The position numbers and the translations under genes are program-made. Below are positions 40,983-41,959 of a stretch of DNA of 41,959 bases, in pieces. The notes under the pieces are model-generated. The model was not told the DNA's origin. It did no database searches and saw only the letters and a program-made list of their open reading frames with translations. Within the stretch, counting starts at the first letter, position 1. Each line of letters starts with the position of its first letter. The stretch comes from Vibrio ichthyoenteri ATCC 700023 (GTDB lineage: Bacteria; Pseudomonadota; Gammaproteobacteria; Enterobacterales; Vibrionaceae): assembly GCF_000222605.1 (NCBI RefSeq), contig NZ_AFWF01000294.1, forward strand, positions 1 to 41,959, in the 5' to 3' direction.

Positions 40983-41390
40983 TTGACAGATTTAACCAAA
41001 ACTTTACTCAACATTCGTTCACTTCGTGCTTTTTCTCGTGAATTAACTTTAGAACAATTAGAGGAAGCTCTTGATAAATTAACAACTGTTGTTCTTGAAC
41101 GACAAGAGAGTGATGAAATTGAATTGAAAGAACGCGCTGAACAAGAAGAAAAACTATCTTCAATAGCAGAACAAATAACGAAACAAGGTATTGATGTTGA
41201 AGCGTTAATCAGTGCGTTATCTGGACAACCTAAAACAAAAAATAAAACCAAGCGCACTCCACGTCCAGCAAAATACCGCTATACAGACGAAAACGGACAA
41301 GAGAAAACTTGGACAGGTCAAGGGCGCACTCCGTCCGCAATTCAATCGCAATTAGATTCTGGTAAATCCATTGATGAGTTTTTAATTTAA
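40983..41390 (+). CDS. hns: H-NS family nucleoid protein
   Basis: 135 aa from a TTG start with AAAGGA 8 nt upstream. N-terminal dimerisation helices (residues 10-60: IRSLRAFSRELTLEQLEEAL, LTTVVLERQESDEIELKERA), a basic linker (KTKNKTKRTPRPAKY) and the DNA-binding TWTGQGRTP at 109-117, the H-NS core motif. Plasmid-borne H-NS-like proteins silence AT-rich plasmid genes so that the host is not burdened; the AT-rich content here fits. Located at the end of the stb operon, 2 bp after stbC. Confidence 0.92.
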   Translation: MTDLTKTLLNIRSLRAFSRELTLEQLEEALDKLTTVVLERQESDEIELKERAEQEEKLSSIAEQITKQGIDVEALISALSGQPKTKNKTKRTPRPAKYRYTDENGQEKTWTGQGRTPSAIQSQLDSGKSIDEFLI

Positions 41391-41448
41391 CTCTCAACAA
41401 AGGCACGACGATTTATTCAAGTTTTTTGATTGATTAACAACCACCACC

Positions 41449-41536
41449 ATCGCACTTATCCATATATCAATATGAGGATAACTGGAAACCTTTAGGACTA
41501 TTTCCAGCCGATTGTTGATATGTGGGTAAGTGCGAT
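41449..41536. repeat. Long imperfect inverted repeat with inner hairpin
   Basis: Arms ATCGCACTTATCC... (41449-41473) and its imperfect complement (41511-41536) span about 26 bp, enclosing CTGGAAA/TTTCCAG (41482-41488 and 41501-41507). It could be a structured RNA or a single-strand initiation site. Confidence 0.5.
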
Positions 41537-41595
41537 TGAGCCTTTAGGCTCATTTGGGGGCGAGGCGAAGAATGAGCCTCGACCCCCAAAAAAAA

Positions 41596-41615
41596 CAGCC
41601 CGAAGGCTGATTTTT
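41596..41615. terminator. Bidirectional terminator between hns and DUF3560 gene
   Basis: CAGCC-CGAA-GGCTG followed by ATTTTT on plus, and on minus CAGCC-TTCG-GGCTG followed by eight T (complement of 41588-41595). Both H-NS and the DUF3560-like gene could end here. A GC-rich hairpin (41554-41588) adjoins it. Confidence 0.85.
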
Positions 41616-41617
41616 GA

Positions 41618-41959
41618 TTAAAACTCGTTAAGTTGTTGGATCATGTATCGGGTCGTTGCTACTGCGTTTGCGGTTATTTTTCTAACCCATGCTTTGCTAT
41701 AACGTGACCACTTGAAACCGTTTGATTTTAGAACCTTGCGCACCTCTTCACTAGGGATAGCATCAAAGGTTACTTTTATGCGTCCGTCTTCCTCATACAA
41801 TGACCAGTTAACCGAATCAATACAGCCTTGCTCACTTAATGCCGCTTGATTGTGTAGCGCTTCTAATTCCTCGATGCGCTGCTTGGTGGTGCGAATGGTC
41901 GCGCTGTTGTTGGTTAACTTGTAGCTTGGATAACCTTCACGGCCGCAAAAATCCCCTCC
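41618..41959 (-). CDS. DUF3560-like protein, N-terminus beyond window
   Basis: The frame enters at the right edge and gives 113 residues to the stop. Visible: FCGREGYPSYKLTNNSATIRTTKQRIEELEALHNQAALSE, then a Glu-rich stretch and VLKSNGFKWSRYSKAWVRKITANA. These pieces (the YPSYKLTNN segment, the helical IEELE coil, the NGFKWS...AWVR element) match DUF3560 proteins of plasmids, by memory. Function unknown. The real start is outside the window. Confidence 0.65.
   Translation of the reverse strand, partial: GGDFCGREGYPSYKLTNNSATIRTTKQRIEELEALHNQAALSEQGCIDSVNWSLYEEDGRIKVTFDAIPSEEVRKVLKSNGFKWSRYSKAWVRKITANAVATTRYMIQQLNEF

Noticed and set aside
1-41959. Edge fragments being one gene joined across a circular end
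   Set aside because: Both are on the minus strand, but 709 nt leaves one extra base and the right fragment begins in another frame, so direct joining breaks the reading frame.

Overview
The window is most of the backbone of a conjugative plasmid from a gammaproteobacterium. AT-rich DNA, a pKM101/IncN-like order of transfer genes, an H-NS-family protein and an StbABC operon point to a Vibrio, Photobacterium or Shewanella-type marine host. The host name is inference; the plasmid nature is clear from replication, partition, mobilisation and type IV secretion genes. Both edges cut a gene on the minus strand (an LPD25-like protein on the left, a DUF3560-like protein on the right).

Layout. 1-2232: end of a polyvalent-type protein, a complete hok/mok/sok-type toxin-antitoxin locus (too small for ordinary gene calling) and two small unknown genes. 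2233-6576: a defence-like patch with a TIR-domain protein, an unknown 128-aa protein and a HEPN-motif protein resembling ApeA; a 62-bp sequence occurs as a direct repeat at 3669 and 6061. 6577-9173: a ParA ATPase with a ribbon-helix-helix partner, four TTAATACGT-type palindromic sites on both sides, and a membrane protein with a C-terminal DNA-binding-like domain. 9174-11024: candidate origin, a replication initiator-like gene and an overlapping leader ORF with stem-loops. 11227-13604: three overlapping genes coding for a periplasmic binding-protein-like protein, a membrane-tethered LytTR regulator and a degenerate SDR. 13784-14565: divergent XRE repressor and tandem ribbon-helix-helix protein at the head of the transfer operon.

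14781-30365 is the transfer operon: virB1-B2-B3-B4-B5, an Eex-position lipoprotein, virB6-B7-B8-B9-B10-B11, an OmpA-like lipoprotein, a small P-loop ATPase, a VirD4 coupling protein split into a membrane part and an ATPase part, a TrbM-like protein and five unknown proteins. It is followed by a topoisomerase III, vapBC, and on the minus strand a lipoprotein, an unknown gene, an HExxxH zincin-like protein, a 48-aa RHH-like protein, a 1014-aa relaxase and MobC. The zincin-like protein and the relaxase share a C-terminal domain of about 95 residues (about half identical), which I read as a possible common secretion signal.

38760-41390: a candidate oriT, thirteen direct repeats at an exact 11-bp period, then stbA-stbB-stbC-hns. 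The relaxase module and the stb operon diverge from this intergenic region, as in R388. Terminators and a structured inverted repeat close the window before the DUF3560 fragment.

Most interesting: the relaxase-zincin shared tail, the binding-protein/LytTR/pseudo-SDR operon, the split VirD4, the 13 x 11-bp array, the partition operator shared with a membrane HTH protein, and the TIR/HEPN defence patch.
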